DNA of 11,262 nt from Zancudomyces culisetae (GCA_001969505.1 LSSK01001903.1:1-11262), one strand, 5' to 3'. Positions 1-8,651 are shown, numbered from the stretch's first letter. Numbers and translations: made by a program. Notes: a model not told the origin generated them from the sequence alone.

Positions 1-225
1 AACCTACCCAAGTTTATAATCGAGGATAGCGGACAATACGAAACAGAAGAAAAGGAATCAGGTGACGAGAATGAAGGCAGATTTGTGGACAAGTATAGCG
101 ATACCAACAACCATATCAAGGTATCACATTTGCAAGATAGGGCACCAACACCGGTCCCACCAATACAAAGACCCAAGGTAATACTACCAAAGACACATGT
201 CCCACCCCGAAGCTTTGAAGTTTAG
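1..225 (+). CDS. C-terminal end of an unidentified protein (5' partial)
   Basis: Frame 1 is open from the first base of the window to a TAG at 223-225, giving 74 residues with no start codon inside the window, so this is the 3' end of a gene that begins to the left. The first half is acidic and hydrophilic (a run around EETEEKESGDENEGR-like composition, residues 12-28) and the last third is proline-rich and basic (APTPVPPIQRPK, then LPKTHVPPR), ending in SFEV. Such a tail is probably disordered, and PxxP motifs of this kind can bind SH3 domains, but that is inference. No conserved domain is visible and I do not recognise the family. It faces the RhoGEF gene tail to tail, with 366 bp between stop codons. 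A chance open frame of 75 codons is possible, but its even, protein-like composition, unlike the neighbouring AT-rich spacer, argues for real coding DNA. Confidence 0.6.
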   Translation, partial: NLPKFIIEDSGQYETEEKESGDENEGRFVDKYSDTNNHIKVSHLQDRAPTPVPPIQRPKVILPKTHVPPRSFEV

Positions 226-286
226 ACTTGGTTATCCATATCTTTACTAACTACCGATTACCAATTATCTACTATCAAGTCGTGAG

Positions 287-292
287 TTTATT
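287..292 (-). promoter_or_regulatory. Candidate poly(A) signal for the RhoGEF gene
   Basis: The + strand reads TTTATT, which is AATAAA on the - strand, about 300 nt past the RhoGEF stop codon. A second - strand AATAAA lies at about 338-343, nearer the stop. Either could serve; the assignment rests only on the hexamer and position, and many fungal genes use degenerate signals. Confidence 0.25.
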
Positions 293-342
293 GTATTTAT
301 AATTAGATTAGACTAGATCGGATTAAACTAAATAAGATTTAT

Positions 343-376
343 TTTTGCTTTTGCTTTTGCTTTTGCTTTTGCTTTG
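343..376. repeat. (TTTTGC)5 hexanucleotide microsatellite
   Basis: Five perfect tandem TTTTGC units run from 343 to 372 and are followed by a partial unit TTTG. It lies in the 3' spacer between convergent genes. Such short tandem repeats usually vary in copy number between strains; no function is implied by the sequence. Confidence 0.9.
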
Positions 377-466
377 AAGTTGAAATTACTTGAATATATT
401 TTAATGTAAAATGAGATAATAATAAAAAGATAACTCTAGGGTTTTAGTTTTTTTTTTTTGCAAAAA

Positions 467-483
467 TCAACAAAACTTGTTGA
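467..483. other. Perfect small inverted repeat (hairpin)
   Basis: TCAACAA and TTGTTGA form a perfect 7-bp stem with a 3-nt AAC loop. It sits between the two convergent stop codons and directly abuts the tandem AATAAATAAA motif at 483-492. It could fold in either transcript. A role in 3'-end formation is possible but is only inferred from its place. Confidence 0.5.
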
Positions 484-492
484 ATAAATAAA
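483..492 (+). promoter_or_regulatory. Candidate poly(A) signal for the left-hand gene
   Basis: Two overlapping AATAAA hexamers (AATAAATAAA) lie about 260 nt after the TAG of the + strand gene; another AATAAA occurs at 421-426. These are plausible cleavage and polyadenylation signals for that gene, but the hexamer is common in AT-rich DNA, so this is weak evidence. Confidence 0.3.
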
Positions 493-591
493 ACAAAGCG
501 GTAAAAATATAGGTAGAGGACAATGGTGATTGAAAAAAAAAAAGAAAAGGAGAAAAGGGGAAAAGTGAGCAAGCAAGAAAGGAAGAAAATA

Positions 592-3500
592 TCAATTCTG
601 ATGGTCGTTATATAGAGAAGATGAGTTGGGATTGAAGTCACAAGGAGAAATCGTATTTGAAGAAGATGGTTGAGTAGAAGAAGTACGGATGTAATCTTTG
701 GTATTGTTATTGTTGAGACTTTGAGGAAGTGAAGGGGAGGAATACAGAGAGGATGAATATGGCTTCATAATAAAAACGTCATTAGTAGTGCCATACGAAG
801 AGGAACGAGATAACGAATGTTCAGGATTTCCAAAATTGGTGTTGTGGTTGGAATTAATATTGGAAGTGCTGCTGGTTGAAGATAAGACAGAAGAAGCTGA
901 GCTTAGAGTAGAAACTATAGGAACAGTTAAATGATGTAATTGGGATTGTTGTTGAGATTGGAGTGTGGGTGTGGGTGTGGGTGTGGATTGCTGTGGAGAA
1001 ATAAAGGAGGATCTAGTAGACTGAGGTCGGGAATGAGGTTGAGACTCAGACTCAGAGTGAGAGTTGGAGTTGGAATGAGGTTGAGAGTCGTAATCAGACT
1101 CAGTGTTTGAATCGGTAATAATAGGGAAAATAACATCGGTATTGGTAGAGGGTTTTGAAGAAGAATCGTTTGAGGCAAGTATGTACATCATGGCAGAATT
1201 GGAAGCTGGATAATGAGAAGCACTGATAGATGAAGATAAAGCCTTTTCAGCTTCAAGCAAAGCATTGACAAAGAATCTGCGAGCGACAGAAGTTGGGTGT
1301 TGCAGAACCAGCGAAAAAGTTCGCAATGGAGGTGGAAACGGGTTTGTGGAAGCGACAATAGACGAGGCAATAGACGCCGAAGCAGGAGTAGTGGTGGCGG
1401 AGTTTGAGGAGGGAGAGATGGATGCAACAGGGCTTGTGGACAAGGAAGAGTTGATCATGGTGGAAGGATTTGACAGGTTTGTTGTTGAGTTGCACGCAGA
1501 TTTTGGAGGGTAAGCCGGGATGGAAATTGGAGAAAACAAGTCGGAACCGGATGAAGAAAGAAGGTTCTGAGGATTCTGATGTGGATTATGTGAAGTGAGT
1601 TTGGTGACCTTGTAAACAGTCATTTCGATGGGGCTATTGGAAGTTTGCGAGCTACTCATCGACTTTTTGAGTGCCATTTCCCGACCCAACAGATTCTTTG
1701 GGCTCTCAAACGAGTCACGTGGTTTCTCAAATGACGAAGCAGCGTTATAACTCTGGATTTGGTTTGTCGGTGTGGAGCTAACCAGTGCAGCTGCAAGAGC
1801 ATTTGATGATGAAAACGACGCCGACGCTGATATGGGCAGCGCAGGTTGTGCATGAGTATGGGTGTTTTGTTGTTGTTGTTGTTGCAATTGTGGCTGTGAC
1901 TGCGATTGTGGAGAATCGCGAGTTACCAGTAGATTGGTGGCAGAAAGCGAGCGACGATAGTCAGCCTTTGCTGGGCGGCGATAGTGGTTGAGAGCCAATA
2001 CAGTGATCAGGGTATCGGTTGATTCGCCGGCGTTTTGGATTTCAACTTGGTCAAGAGGAGCATAGCCATAGAACGACCAGTTAGATTTTGTATACGAATG
2101 TGAGTGTGAATGAGTAGTCGAATGGGTTGTTGAATTAGAATTAATCCCAATAGACATAGAAATTGATGACTTGGATGATAGAGCATATGATGTAGACGAT
2201 GTTGTGGTTCGAGCAACCACCAACACATCATTGAACAGCACCAGTCGAATATCTGATTTGCTCAGCAAATCGTATCCAAAACTCTCGCATACCACACGCC
2301 GTGGAACACGCGCTGGAATCTGTGGACAGTCGTCTATAGAACGAAAGACCAGAGTCGCGCTTTGAGCATCTTCCTGTCTGCGTCGTACTTCGTTAACCAC
2401 TGCTGCTAGTGCCGTAACAAACTTAACTGCTCGACACTGTTCAATGTGATCAATATGTGTTGCTGGTGTGTGCCGCAAAATGTTTTTGAGAAGCAGGGTG
2501 TATCGCATCACTCGTTGTACCGGAAGCATCAACAAATCCTTTAATGATTGACGGCTGGTCCGTTTTTGTGACATGCATTCCTCTTCATATCGCAAATACG
2601 GCTTGTATTCCTCCAACTTTCGCAGATGCTCCATCGCTGATCCATAGTTCTGAACATACGCCACAAAATCTTGCCAGCATCTCCCTGGTCCCTGAAACAA
2701 TCCACCAACACTTAGCCGGTCTGCTGCTACATCTCCTGTATACTTTGGATGCTCACACGCCATCACTGCCTTATCCAAATCCTTATAGAATTTTCGTGCA
2801 TGTGCGTGTAGCTCATTGATGCCAAAAAATATCACCCGCGCAGACTGATACGGAATAATTGGCTTCGAAGTATTGGCCGATGCAAACACTGGCTCCATCC
2901 ACACCTTTTTGATTATAAACAAATTATCCATAAAATTTTTCTCTGTAATCACCAGTTCTCGTGCTGCATGCATCCGCATCGCTGCCGGTGTCTTTTTGCT
3001 TGCCATGTCCTGTGCTCGCTTACTCTGTCCTGTAGCCTCTTTTTTCTCTTGCTTCCGCTCGCCCTGCTGCGGCAATGACAATAATGATGGCGATAAAGTG
3101 GCTATCCGTTTGGGAATTGGAATCGGTCCGTCAACTGTACCATCACTGCCACTTCTCATCCTCTCGTCTTTATTACTACTTGCTTCTCCTTCAACTTCTT
3201 GTTCTCCTTCATCTTTGTGTTCTGTCACTGTACTCTGTCCCTGCTGCTGCTCCTCTTCCTCTCCGTCATCATCATTTCTAGTGAACCCTTCCTTATTCAA
3301 CCCCAATAATTCTCCTGCATTTTTCTTTGTCTGTGTCTGTGTCTGCGTATTCTTTTCTCGTTCATCTTTTCCCTCCCCCTCAATACCTTCCCCTCGATCC
3401 TCTTCTTTACATACATCTTTTGCTTCCTCCTTTTCCTTCTCGCTCGACTCTAAATTTCTCACTTCATCGCCACTTCCCACCTTTTTCAACTTTTGTCCCA

Positions 3501-4449
3501 TCTTTTGTATATCCCTATGGTCTGGTTCTTTTCCTTTTCCTTTTCCGCCACCATATTCCCTTTCACCTATTTCCTCCTTTTCATACCTACTTTCGATTCC
3601 TTGCTCCATTCCTTCGCTTATTCTATCCAGTTTATCCTTCGATTCCATTATTTCACCCTCGTACTCTTCGCTAATACCCTTTTTCCATCCCCCTGCCGCT
3701 CTACTCTGCCTCTTGATTTGGTTTTCTAGTCGTACCAACAATCTTTCTGCCTCCAGCTGTTGCGCTCCGTCTCCTTTTCCTCCTACGCTTTGAAGTAGCT
3801 CTTCAAACTTCTCCTCGTTGGCTTTATCACCACCGTCATTGTTGTTTTCGTTACTACTGTTACTATTACTGTTACTGTTATTATTACTGTTACCATTACC
3901 ATTACCATTATTATTATTATTATTATTACTATAAATATCACTACTATTGCTGCTATCGTTGTTGATAGTACTATTGCTGTTTATACTTTTGCCGCTATTG
4001 GCTTTGCTGCTATTGCTTATACAACCACCGTTACCTCCGTTTGCTCCCAACCCTGTCTCCGTTTTAACTATCATCAAGAAATCCATGCTTCGTTGTTTAA
4101 TATCTTCCATAAAATCCCAACTATCCTTAGTGTTGGATCGTTTTAGATCTGAATTCCTACCAAACACTCTTGGCGTCGCCGATGCCGCCTTCTCTTCCTC
4201 TTCTATATGCTTTTGTTTTTTACCACCAATATCTGGTCGTCCTTTCACATCCACCTTCCGCCCCACAGTTTTTTGTCTGCTCAGCCCAGATGTAAACAGT
4301 TTGCCAAATGTTAACTTTGGTAAAAGTTGCTTTTCTATTGTATTCTGACCTCCTACTAACGCTTTTCTTTTCGCATCTTCCTCCTTCTCTTTCTCCGCTA
4401 TTTTTGCCTCCTTTTTCGCTTTACTTCCCATCGCACTATGTTTCCCCAT
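592..4449 (-). CDS. DH-PH domain Rho guanine nucleotide exchange factor, 1285 aa
   Basis: The product is expected to load GTP onto a Rho/Cdc42-type GTPase at the cell cortex, controlling actin and polar growth. The DH domain spans about residues 491-692: conserved region 1 is around 497-513 (RELVITEKNFMDNLFII) and the diagnostic CR3 helix is at 635-661 (LKDLLMLPVQRVMRYTLLLK). A PH domain follows, with strands near 731-746 (DIRLVLFNDVLVVA), 791-805 and 812-820. The terminal helix appears only at about 1043-1071 (RTFSLVLQHP ... RRFFVNALLEAEKAL), so a low-complexity insert of roughly 200 residues seems to split the PH fold. Residues 1-130 are basic, 140-205 Asn/Ser/Gly-rich, 205-430 Glu/Lys-rich with coiled-coil potential, and 1072-1285 Ser/Thr/Pro-rich. 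No CNH, SH3, BAR or calponin domain is visible, so it is not a typical Rom2, Bud3 or Cdc24 type. The chosen ATG is the first after an in-frame upstream stop (about 4502), with no Met between. The frame needs no intron. Which GTPase it acts on cannot be read from sequence. Confidence 0.93.
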   Translation of the reverse strand: MGKHSAMGSKAKKEAKIAEKEKEEDAKRKALVGGQNTIEKQLLPKLTFGKLFTSGLSRQKTVGRKVDVKGRPDIGGKKQKHIEEEEKAASATPRVFGRNSDLKRSNTKDSWDFMEDIKQRSMDFLMIVKTETGLGANGGNGGCISNSSKANSGKSINSNSTINNDSSNSSDIYSNNNNNNNGNGNGNSNNNSNSNSNSSNENNNDGGDKANEEKFEELLQSVGGKGDGAQQLEAERLLVRLENQIKRQSRAAGGWKKGISEEYEGEIMESKDKLDRISEGMEQGIESRYEKEEIGEREYGGGKGKGKEPDHRDIQKMGQKLKKVGSGDEVRNLESSEKEKEEAKDVCKEEDRGEGIEGEGKDEREKNTQTQTQTKKNAGELLGLNKEGFTRNDDDGEEEEQQQGQSTVTEHKDEGEQEVEGEASSNKDERMRSGSDGTVDGPIPIPKRIATLSPSLLSLPQQGERKQEKKEATGQSKRAQDMASKKTPAAMRMHAARELVITEKNFMDNLFIIKKVWMEPVFASANTSKPIIPYQSARVIFFGINELHAHARKFYKDLDKAVMACEHPKYTGDVAADRLSVGGLFQGPGRCWQDFVAYVQNYGSAMEHLRKLEEYKPYLRYEEECMSQKRTSRQSLKDLLMLPVQRVMRYTLLLKNILRHTPATHIDHIEQCRAVKFVTALAAVVNEVRRRQEDAQSATLVFRSIDDCPQIPARVPRRVVCESFGYDLLSKSDIRLVLFNDVLVVARTTTSSTSYALSSKSSISMSIGINSNSTTHSTTHSHSHSYTKSNWSFYGYAPLDQVEIQNAGESTDTLITVLALNHYRRPAKADYRRSLSATNLLVTRDSPQSQSQPQLQQQQQQNTHTHAQPALPISASASFSSSNALAAALVSSTPTNQIQSYNAASSFEKPRDSFESPKNLLGREMALKKSMSSSQTSNSPIEMTVYKVTKLTSHNPHQNPQNLLSSSGSDLFSPISIPAYPPKSACNSTTNLSNPSTMINSSLSTSPVASISPSSNSATTTPASASIASSIVASTNPFPPPLRTFSLVLQHPTSVARRFFVNALLEAEKALSSSISASHYPASNSAMMYILASNDSSSKPSTNTDVIFPIITDSNTESDYDSQPHSNSNSHSESESQPHSRPQSTRSSFISPQQSTPTPTPTLQSQQQSQLHHLTVPIVSTLSSASSVLSSTSSTSNINSNHNTNFGNPEHSLSRSSSYGTTNDVFIMKPYSSSLYSSPSLPQSLNNNNTKDYIRTSSTQPSSSNTISPCDFNPNSSSLYNDHQN
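963..986. repeat. (GTGTGG)4 repeat within the RhoGEF coding region
   Basis: Four perfect GTGTGG units on the + strand encode alternating Pro-Thr (residues about 1156-1163) on the - strand. The 6-bp period keeps the reading frame, so length change would only alter the number of PT dipeptides in the disordered C-terminal tail. Confidence 0.85.
1867..1884. repeat. CAA repeat encoding six glutamines
   Basis: Six TTG units on the + strand (CAA on the coding strand) encode Gln 856-861 of the RhoGEF. This lies in the low-complexity stretch that appears to be inserted within the PH domain. A pure codon run, rather than mixed CAA/CAG, suggests recent slippage. Confidence 0.8.
3838..3930. repeat. Asn/Ser/Gly-coding low-complexity tract
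   Basis: On the - strand this encodes about residues 174-204 of the RhoGEF: a run of seven Asn, then NG and NS dipeptides, then mixed Asn. At DNA level it is an imperfect trinucleotide tract (+ strand ATT, GTT, ACC and ACT units). Asn/Ser tracts of this kind are typical of disordered linkers; here it separates the basic N-terminus from the Glu/Lys-rich segment. Confidence 0.75.
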
Positions 4450-4521
4450 ACTCTTCTCTGTGTTTCTTTTTATTTTTACCTCCAGCTTCAGTATATTTTT
4501 TTACTTCGACTGTTGTGTTTT

Positions 4522-4531
4522 TATTTAAATA
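4522..4531 (-). promoter_or_regulatory. TATA-like element upstream of the RhoGEF
   Basis: The palindromic TATTTAAATA lies about 75 bp upstream of the RhoGEF start codon, a plausible core promoter spacing for a fungal gene with a short 5' UTR. The surrounding DNA is AT-rich, so such a match is not rare. Confidence 0.25.
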
Positions 4532-6195
4532 CGCCGACCTATCCTTTGTTCTTTACTAAAGTTGGTCTGTTATTAATTATCTAGCTCTTTGGTATAATAT
4601 TCACTCATACACGCGCTATTTCTTGGTAAAGACCTTTTAGCTCTCTTCTTGTGATCCAAATACTTTCTTTACTGCAAATGTCAAAAAAAAAACCTGACTT
4701 TTTTCTCTTGCATCTCAGTTTGGGCATCAGTGTTGTTTCTACCTCGCTTCAAGCCACTATGAGAATAAACAACCAAACAATGAGTTTACACCGTTTTTTC
4801 CCACCCGGGGTTTCTCTATTTTTTTTCTAGATTTTGTGTTTTGTGACCTTTCTTTATCTATTTTTATGCCAAGCGTCCTGAAATCACTTTACTGTTATCT
4901 TGTAACTTTGATATTCTTTTGCCTATGCTGTGAGTTAGTATTTTTAAATTCTATTTACATCCCCCTCCCCCTACTTCAAACATAAAATCACTTTTTGTGG
5001 CTGTGTTTTTGAAGATTTACTTATAAATCCAGATCCACTCTGAAATTATCTACGCTTTATGTTGCATGTAGCTTTAATGCTTTTAGTTCTTGTATTTGCG
5101 CTTCTGTTGTTATCGCCACAAGTATGAATTGATTCGGAGTATATTCTGGTATTGAGCTTTCTATTTTAATAAAACCCATATAAAATTCAACCTTTTATTT
5201 TCTACTCTAGATAGTATTTTCATTAGTCTATTTCGAGGTTTGGTTTGGCAAAAAAAAAAAATTATAAAAAAATACTGCAAAGCTGCAAAAATTAACACCG
5301 AAATTGGTTTTATTGCTGTTTATTTTTTTTTCTTGCCTACAAAATATCCATTTGGCCCGAATTACACCTCGATTTTTTTGTTTGTCAGCATTTGCTCTTT
5401 TAATGATATATCCAAAACCCGCTATAAAAAAAATTTTCAGAAACGTGGGTTTGCTAGATTACTAAAAACGGAAAGTAATGCTGGATGGCTGTTTTTCTTC
5501 CATTTTCAAATTTACCTTTTCAATAAAGAAAGTACTTGATGTCATCCCCGATCCATTTTCATTTAAATTGCTTTTTATTGTTCATTTCTCTTACCTTCCT
5601 TACTTCTCTCTCCCTATCCCCTTACAAGTACTTTTTTTTTTTGATGCTCTTATCCACTCACAAATTCCCGCAAGAGCCTATGTTTGGCTACCCACAAAAA
5701 TATTCAACTTTGTTTATTAACACCCGTTTTTAAGCAAAAAATAAACATTAAAAAATAAACAATGCAAATGCATAAAGCAAACTCTCCACAAATCCTATGG
5801 CAAACCAGCCAAATTTGCCCGCCTCAATGTGAAATAAAATATTTGTCCTACTCTTTTTTCGATTGTACTAATCAGTGAAAATTGTCATTTATTACCATTG
5901 CAATTTCACGAGAATTGGCAGCTATTACAAAAGATCATTTGTTAATTTTTGATTATTTGGACTTATTAATAATCTTGATCCAATAGTTTTATTTTCGTTT
6001 CTTTCCCTATTATTCTTTTCAATCCAGTTTTTCAAATCCGCTTATTTATTAATATTGTTGGAAAATCTTTATAAACAAAAACATGAAAACTACACAAATG
6101 TTAATTTTTGTTGAAAAAGAAACCCACCTTAGCAAACCTAAATATCACCTGCTCAACGTTAATTCCAAACCTCAGTCTTTTTTTTTGTTGCAATT
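4532..6195. other. Gene-poor AT-rich spacer, left part
   Basis: No protein-like open frame is supported here on either strand. The + strand is rich in T and C (for example long C/T runs near 4961-4972 and 5581-5640), with many T homopolymers of 7-10 bases. The 5' part must include the RhoGEF promoter, and possibly a longer 5' UTR. A 99-codon open frame at 5240-5539 is dominated by Phe, Tyr and Lys from the base bias and is not taken as a gene. Confidence 0.5.
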
Positions 6196-6420
6196 TTGGT
6201 CTTTATTCTTTGTCTAGTCCAGTTGTTATACATTTGCTTAAGATTTTTTTGGGGAGGGCGGAGAGCCGTCGATCTGAATTATTTAACAGTACATGGAAAT
6301 GCTGATATTTTTCAGATATCCTTCATTGTATCTTGCTGCAAGAATGATTCCAGGAGTCGACAAATATTTCAACCTGCACAGCCAAAATACATAATTTCCT
6401 GTGGTGTGATATATACATGA
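6196..6420 (+). other. Protein-like open segment, possible exon or gene fossil
   Basis: This 74-codon frame opens at an ATG at 6196. Its first 18 residues are hydrophobic (MVFILCLVQLLYICLRFF) and may be spurious. From about 6250 the content becomes balanced and protein-like (WGGRRAVDLNYLTVHGNADI, later PAQPKYIISCGVIYT) before a TGA. The DNA is locally richer in G than the surrounding C/T-biased spacer, which is what a short exon or a decayed gene piece would show. I do not recognise a family. There is no clear partner exon on either side, so a fossil fragment is as likely as an exon, and chance is not excluded. Confidence 0.25.
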
Positions 6421-6483
6421 CATTTTATAGTGCGTTTAAGATAAATTATTGCATAGACTGTGTTTTTTGAATAGACTGCCCCT

Positions 6484-6565
6484 TTATCACAACTACAACC
6501 ACAACCAAAATCACAAGCATAATCACAATCACCGATATAGCATCACCATCAGCATCACCACAATT
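6484..6565. repeat. Imperfect CA-rich (AATCAC/ATCACC) repeat tract
   Basis: The + strand carries a run of degenerate ACAACC, AATCAC and ATCACC units, reading as repeated Asn-His in one frame. The units are irregular, so it is an aged simple-sequence tract rather than a clean microsatellite. It lies just right of the protein-like island at 6196-6420. Confidence 0.6.
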
Positions 6566-8293
6566 AACACTTACAACCATCTACTGGCTAAAAAAGAAAA
6601 ACAACAATTTAAAAGTCACCACTTACAGAATTTTAGTACTAGCACTGATATTCGTGTCAGTTTTGACTCCTCTTTGTCATTAGCGTTAACCAGAAAGTTG
6701 ACTTTTTCCCTATTATAAATGTATACCCAAAGACTCCTCCTCTCTCTCTTTCTTGGGCATAGGCTTTTCCCTCATTTCTTTTTTCATCGAATTATCACTC
6801 AACGCCATCCTCTACCCATAGGTATATTCCAGATGCGTGTTTGTGTAATAAACCCTTGTCACTCTCTAATACATCGTACAATTTTATTTTTAATCTTTTC
6901 AGTACACTACACTCAGTTCTCACACCCAGTCCCTTGAATCTATATATTTAAACCTGCTCACTATTTTCCCCAATAACTTGATCTGTATTTTTTCCCATAT
7001 CACATGCCATGAATTAACAACTTTACATCATTTGCTAAACATGTTAATAATTCACAATGCTCAATTACAAACACCGCTACCAAACTGGCTAACATCTACG
7101 CTGCATATTTTCAAAACACACATTTCAACCTATATATTAACTTTTATGTTTCTCAAGATTGTGTTATGTGACGATTGTAACCAAAATTGGCTATGTTTTT
7201 TTTTAGTAATTAACTAATGATCGTTGTTACACATCTCTTTTGACCTATAAGGGAATATTCTTTTTGTGCTCGCTCTTTTTTATTGTGATTAGCTAACTAA
7301 CTAGTCTGATTTTCATTTTCCGATTTCACATCATTTTGTAGTAGCTTAAATCAGGGGATAATCATGACTTTCTCTACTTGCTTTTTTAGCACATCTTTTT
7401 TTTTTTGACCAGATATTTAGCCTAGACTAAAACCCGAGGTTGAATCGGTGCTTGGATCTGAACCCTAACTTTAACATGCTGTTATTGTAATACTTCCTTT
7501 GGTACACACATACTCATCAAATACTAAAAATAACCTCATTCGCTTCCCTTCGCTTCTTTGTCCAATACAAGTAATAAAATAACATTTTACTAAACCCATC
7601 TATCTGTGGGTAAGTAATGACGCATCAAGCTCCGAAAATATACCCCTTTCTCGCTTGCTTTTTTTACCACAACTTTAGCCTTAACCTCGCAAAAGCCTTC
7701 TCTCCCACTCTCTCTCCCCTATGACTATTTTTTTTACCTTATCTTATTTCAATAACAATATTTTGTTCATCAAGCCTAGTAGTTAAAATGTGATCGAGTA
7801 CTAGGGAACGTATATCCAATTCCTTTGTCATTTCACAACGATAGCTCAAAAAAAAAATCCCGCTCTAACACATTCACTCTAAAACATAACAGTAGCCACC
7901 ATTGTTTCATATATTTCGCTTAAGCTAGGCCGCGTGTTATTTTTTCTAAATACAATTTTTTTCACAGTAGTAACACTAGTGTGTACCAATTTTCGTCTTG
8001 GCCTGTCACTTTGTAAATATTTAACATTTCAAAAGCCCCAACCAACATCTTATATTATATCAACTATAATACATATATCCAATAGTAAATGAGCACAAAC
8101 TGCTTATTCAAAATATAACTAATAGTAAGGTAAACCCCCCAAATGATTTACATGTATGTTCATCTAAGAGCAATTGTCATTTAGGCTTGCCTTCGATCAT
8201 TGGATTCTCTACTCTTATCATACCCCCATGTTTTCATGTGCTCCTTTTTATTTTTATTCGAAAATTACGATCGTACATACGTAAAAAAAATGA
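6566..8293. other. Gene-poor AT-rich spacer, right part
   Basis: The strand continues rich in T and C (for example 6733-6751 and 7696-7720, both CT-repeat-like), with short frames only. No tRNA, snRNA or snoRNA signature was found by eye. Isolated motifs such as GTAAGT near 7610 are not flanked by protein-like sequence. I see no supported gene in it. Confidence 0.5.
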
Positions 8294-8443
8294 TCGGCAG
8301 TATTTGATTATGACGAACTGGGCCAGCAAAGTGAAGAAAATATGCAACTTTACAAGAATAGCCATCACACCTATCCTCTAAAAGTGATTTGCTACACTAC
8401 ACCGACCCCCCGCTATATCCTTGAACATTCATTATCATATTAA
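8294..8443 (+). other. Protein-like open segment, possible gene fossil
   Basis: After a TGA at 8291-8293 there are 49 open codons to a TAA at 8441-8443, without a near start codon. The content is mixed and hydrophilic (VFDYDELGQQSEENMQLYKN, then PLKVICYTTPTPRYILEHS), unlike the Phe/Leu/Ser-rich translations of the flanking spacer. The first half also breaks the local T/C bias. It could be the end of a lost or multi-exon gene, or chance. No family is recognised. Confidence 0.2.
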
Positions 8444-8514
8444 CTTACTAACAGCCGCTGGCGATCACTCAATGTTATTACTGTTCAGAAATCCCATATA
8501 TATTTCCTTTGTTG

Positions 8515-8520
8515 TTTATT
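8515..8520 (-). promoter_or_regulatory. Candidate poly(A) signal for the coiled-coil gene
   Basis: The + strand TTTATT reads AATAAA on the - strand, about 132 nt past the stop codon at 8652-8654. This is a usual 3' UTR distance for a fungal gene. The match is by hexamer only. Confidence 0.35.
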
Positions 8521-8651
8521 GATAATTACAGCACCAAATTCTCGTCAAAATAAACTAGCACAAAAATAACAACAGCCTTTATAAATAGGATACACTCAAG
8601 ACAATAATTAAAAAGAATAAAAGATATTCACTCCAGTATATTATACAAAAA

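Larger units (their letters stand above)
226..591. other. Convergent intergenic spacer (shared 3' region)
   Basis: This AT-rich spacer lies between the stop of the + strand gene (225) and the stop of the - strand RhoGEF (592). It contains a hexamer microsatellite, a 12-base T run at about 448-459, a perfect hairpin and AATAAA-like motifs on both strands. The two 3' UTRs must lie within or overlap in this interval. I see no open reading frame with protein-like content here. Confidence 0.6.

Noticed and set aside
343-376. TTTTGC repeat as a telomere-type or CRISPR-type array
   Set aside because: Only five short pure units without spacers, located within an internal gene spacer; it is an ordinary microsatellite.
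927-1427. Short - strand frames overlapping the RhoGEF tail
   Set aside because: They are frame-shifted shadows of the repeat-rich C-terminal coding region, with Leu/Pro-rich content and no independent support.
2873-3793. 306-codon + strand open frame antisense to the RhoGEF
   Set aside because: Its product is dominated by Ser, Pro, Leu and Phe, the mirror of Glu/Lys/Gly-rich coding on the other strand; the - strand frame has a clear DH domain and runs throughout.
5240-5539. 99-codon + strand open frame
   Set aside because: Composition (Phe, Lys, Tyr, Asn) follows from A/T homopolymers; no motif and no protein-like change in base bias.
6449-6718. 89-codon + strand frame with Asn-His repeats
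   Set aside because: The Asn-His part is the translation of an imperfect CA-rich simple repeat; the rest is unremarkable.
7436-7460. GGTTGAATCGG resembling a tRNA B box
   Set aside because: It departs from GGTTCRANTCC at key positions, and no A box at the right distance or cloverleaf stems can be drawn.
7608-7616. GTAAGT splice-donor-like motif
   Set aside because: There is no protein-like exon upstream and no matching acceptor with coding sequence after it.
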